Made by a program: the position numbers and the translations under genes. Below the pieces are notes generated by a model, which was not told the DNA's origin, searched no databases, and saw only the letters and a list, made by a program, of their open reading frames with translations. A stretch of 64,000 bases of DNA, from the NCBI RefSeq assembly GCF_001039355.2, contig NW_019773947.1:140043-204042 (forward strand), written 5' to 3'. The stretch comes from Lingula anatina. Lineage: Eukaryota; Brachiopoda; Lingulata; Lingulida; Lingulidae. Below, one piece after another: positions 62,150 to 64,000 of this stretch (position 1 is its first letter; every line of letters starts with the position of its first letter).

Positions 62150-64000
62150 ATGGGAGACCTTGAACAGTAAGTTATCAGCTTGTTTAACAGTAGATTTGAA
62201 AGTTGTACCCTTCTGTAAGTGGTGTATTCAACCTAGAAAATTGAAATTTATGATTTAGCAAAGCCTGTGTTTTCATGATGTTGTTATGGAGTAGAGGCTC
62301 GGTGTTGATGAAATAGTAAATTGGCCTCTGTTATTGATCTAGCTTGGGGTTCAATGGAAGTATCAATTCAACACAGAAACCATAGTCAGGTCAGGTCATC
62401 CTACCTGGTACTGGTACCCTGTAAACCAATACAACCTGTTCTAAGATCTAGCTGTCGGTGACTAAACTGTCAACCCCACCTTCTTCCCTGGAGGAAGGTG
62501 TGGAGGGTTGCTGGACACCCTGGTGAAAGGAAAAATAAATTCATCTAAGGGCAGATGATCTCTCTAGATAGGACCAACAACCATCCAGCAGTACCTCATG
62601 ATAGAGTGTGCCCATGGGGTTTATTAGCCGAGAAAACCATCTCATGTCATCAAATTGTACATACACACATAGTATACACAGCAGCAGTTGCTGCTACACA
62701 TTTAAGCTTAAATTGTTATCACAGATCAAATGCTTCCCTTGTGAATAAAGAATAATCAAATAAATTTTTAAAAAATCAATGTGCGATCTATTTAGTAGTG
62801 GCTTTAATAGATCATAATTGAAAACAGCAGTGCACATTCTTAGAAATCAATTTACTATTTTTGTCAGTCTTATGAATCATTTTGTTGTCATGTTCAATTT
62901 GTAAGTTCATAAATGATTTTTAATGCAATCTTTGTAATTTCAGAACATGATATAAATCTTTTCCATTGATTTCATGTGTACAGTAGTTCCATCAACAGTC
63001 ACAGCCCTTTGTCTTGTCATCTTTATTTATAGCCTTATTATGTCATAACTGAGAACGTCTGCTGCAAACTTAAACAGATTTCGGTAGAGCAGTAAGCAAA
63101 TGCTTTTAATGTGATAAGTGAGATGTGATAAGTATTCAACAAATTCTATTGTTTTAGGCCAGATGTCCAGTTGTCCTCAGTAGTTCCATCTACTAGTGGA
63201 GGCATGCAGGCTCTACTGCTGTATGTGGTGGCTGTACTTATGTTTATACTGCTGTACTGGTTCTATAAACCACAGCCTGATACTGCTGCTCCGTCCACCA
63301 GGGGAGGCAAGGCGAGCCTGAACAGAAGGAGACCTGTAGATAAAAAGCAGAAAAGAAGTTTATTTGCAGTGCTTGGAATAAGTCAAGAGGATTTGAAACA
63401 TTTTGAGGCATTTAGAGATAAATTTTCTCATTTTGATGATGTTACTGACAGTATCAAGAGAGCAGGACTAGAGACCTGTGGTTTGATCATTGGAGTTGAT
63501 TTTACTGCAAGTAATGAATGGCAGGGACGCAAAACATTCCGTGGACGTAATCTTCATACAGTGTCGGGGAACAAGATTAACAATCCATACCAGAAAGTTA
63601 TATCTATTTTAGGGCAGATTCTCGAACCATTTTCAGATGACAAGTTGATTCCAGCGTATGGGTTTGGTGATTCAGCAACACAGGATCACAATATTTTTCC
63701 TTTACGAGCAGATGACCAGCCGTGTGTAGGTTTTGAAGATGTTCTGCAATGTTATAATAATGTAGCCAGGAAGGTGACTCTTAGTGGACCAACAAATTTT
63801 GCACCCATTATTAATGAAGCCATCCACATTGCAAAACATTCTAAGAAGTACTTTATTCTAGTCATTATAGCAGATGGCCAGGTTACTGAAGAGCAGCTGA
63901 CAATAGATGCTATAGTGGAAGCATCGAAATACCCCATTAGTATAATAGTGGTGGGTGTTGGAGATGGACCCTGGGAGGCCATGGATGAGTTTGACAATCA
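62150..64000 (+). CDS. Membrane-anchored copine/RGLG-type vWA protein, partial
   Basis: Exon 62150-62166 (ATG GGA GAC CTT GAA CA, donor GTAAGT) joins in phase to 63158->64000; the gene runs off the window. About 286 residues are visible. Residues 22-42 (MQALLLYVVAVLMFILLYWFY) are a membrane anchor, followed by a basic linker. A copine-type von Willebrand A domain starts near 100. Its metal site is Asp120-x-Thr122-x-Ser124 in GVDFTASNEW, with FRGRNLH, NPYQKVISILG, LIPAYGFGD, LSGPTNFAPII and IIADGQVTEEQ, and VVGVGDGPW at the end. Plant RGLG ubiquitin ligases and copines share this domain. RGLG proteins add a C-terminal RING, which would lie beyond the window. No C2 domain precedes it, so it is not a classical copine. 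Confidence 0.85.

Overview
The window is nuclear DNA from an animal, most likely a marine invertebrate. The reasons are AT-rich spliced genes with GT-AG introns, clear orthologues of human genes, many small DNA-transposon derivatives (MITEs), microsatellites and two short assembly gaps. I cannot fix the phylum from sequence alone.

Layout. 1-11,175: about 11 kb with no gene I can support. 11,176-16,817 (minus): an eight-exon radical SAM gene of the ArsS/DUF3641 type. Its last exon carries an in-frame UGA exactly where bacterial relatives have the Cys of a GSSC motif, and a textbook SECIS hairpin follows in the 3' UTR. I read it as a selenoprotein, and it is the most notable item here. 17,025-17,959: a 935-bp foldback element with 429-bp arms and an 8-bp target duplication, next to that gene's 5' end. 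18.2-21.6 kb: several MITEs. 23,358-26,849 (minus): TADA3, nine exons. 28,011-30,418 (plus): PIGV, three exons, divergent from TADA3. 33,713-36,854 (plus): a two-exon gene for a 91-aa membrane protein that I do not recognise. 39,720-45,569 (minus): PLK1, thirteen exons. 45,874-49,526 (plus): PINX1, five exons, divergent from PLK1 across 304 bp. 51,981-53,417 (plus): DHCR7 with its whole coding sequence in one exon. 54-61 kb: MITEs, a diverged direct duplication and a decayed transposon-type ORF. 62,150 to the window end (plus): a membrane-anchored copine/RGLG-type vWA protein, cut by the window edge.

The genes do not form one pathway. They cover chromatin acetylation (TADA3), GPI-anchor synthesis (PIGV), mitosis (PLK1), telomere and nucleolar function (PINX1), sterol synthesis (DHCR7) and, by inference, arsenic or selenium biochemistry (the radical SAM protein). 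Exon boundaries were read by hand from splice sites, phase and family similarity. Each complete model closes in frame: 444, 463, 519, 92, 585, 425 and 479 codons including stops.
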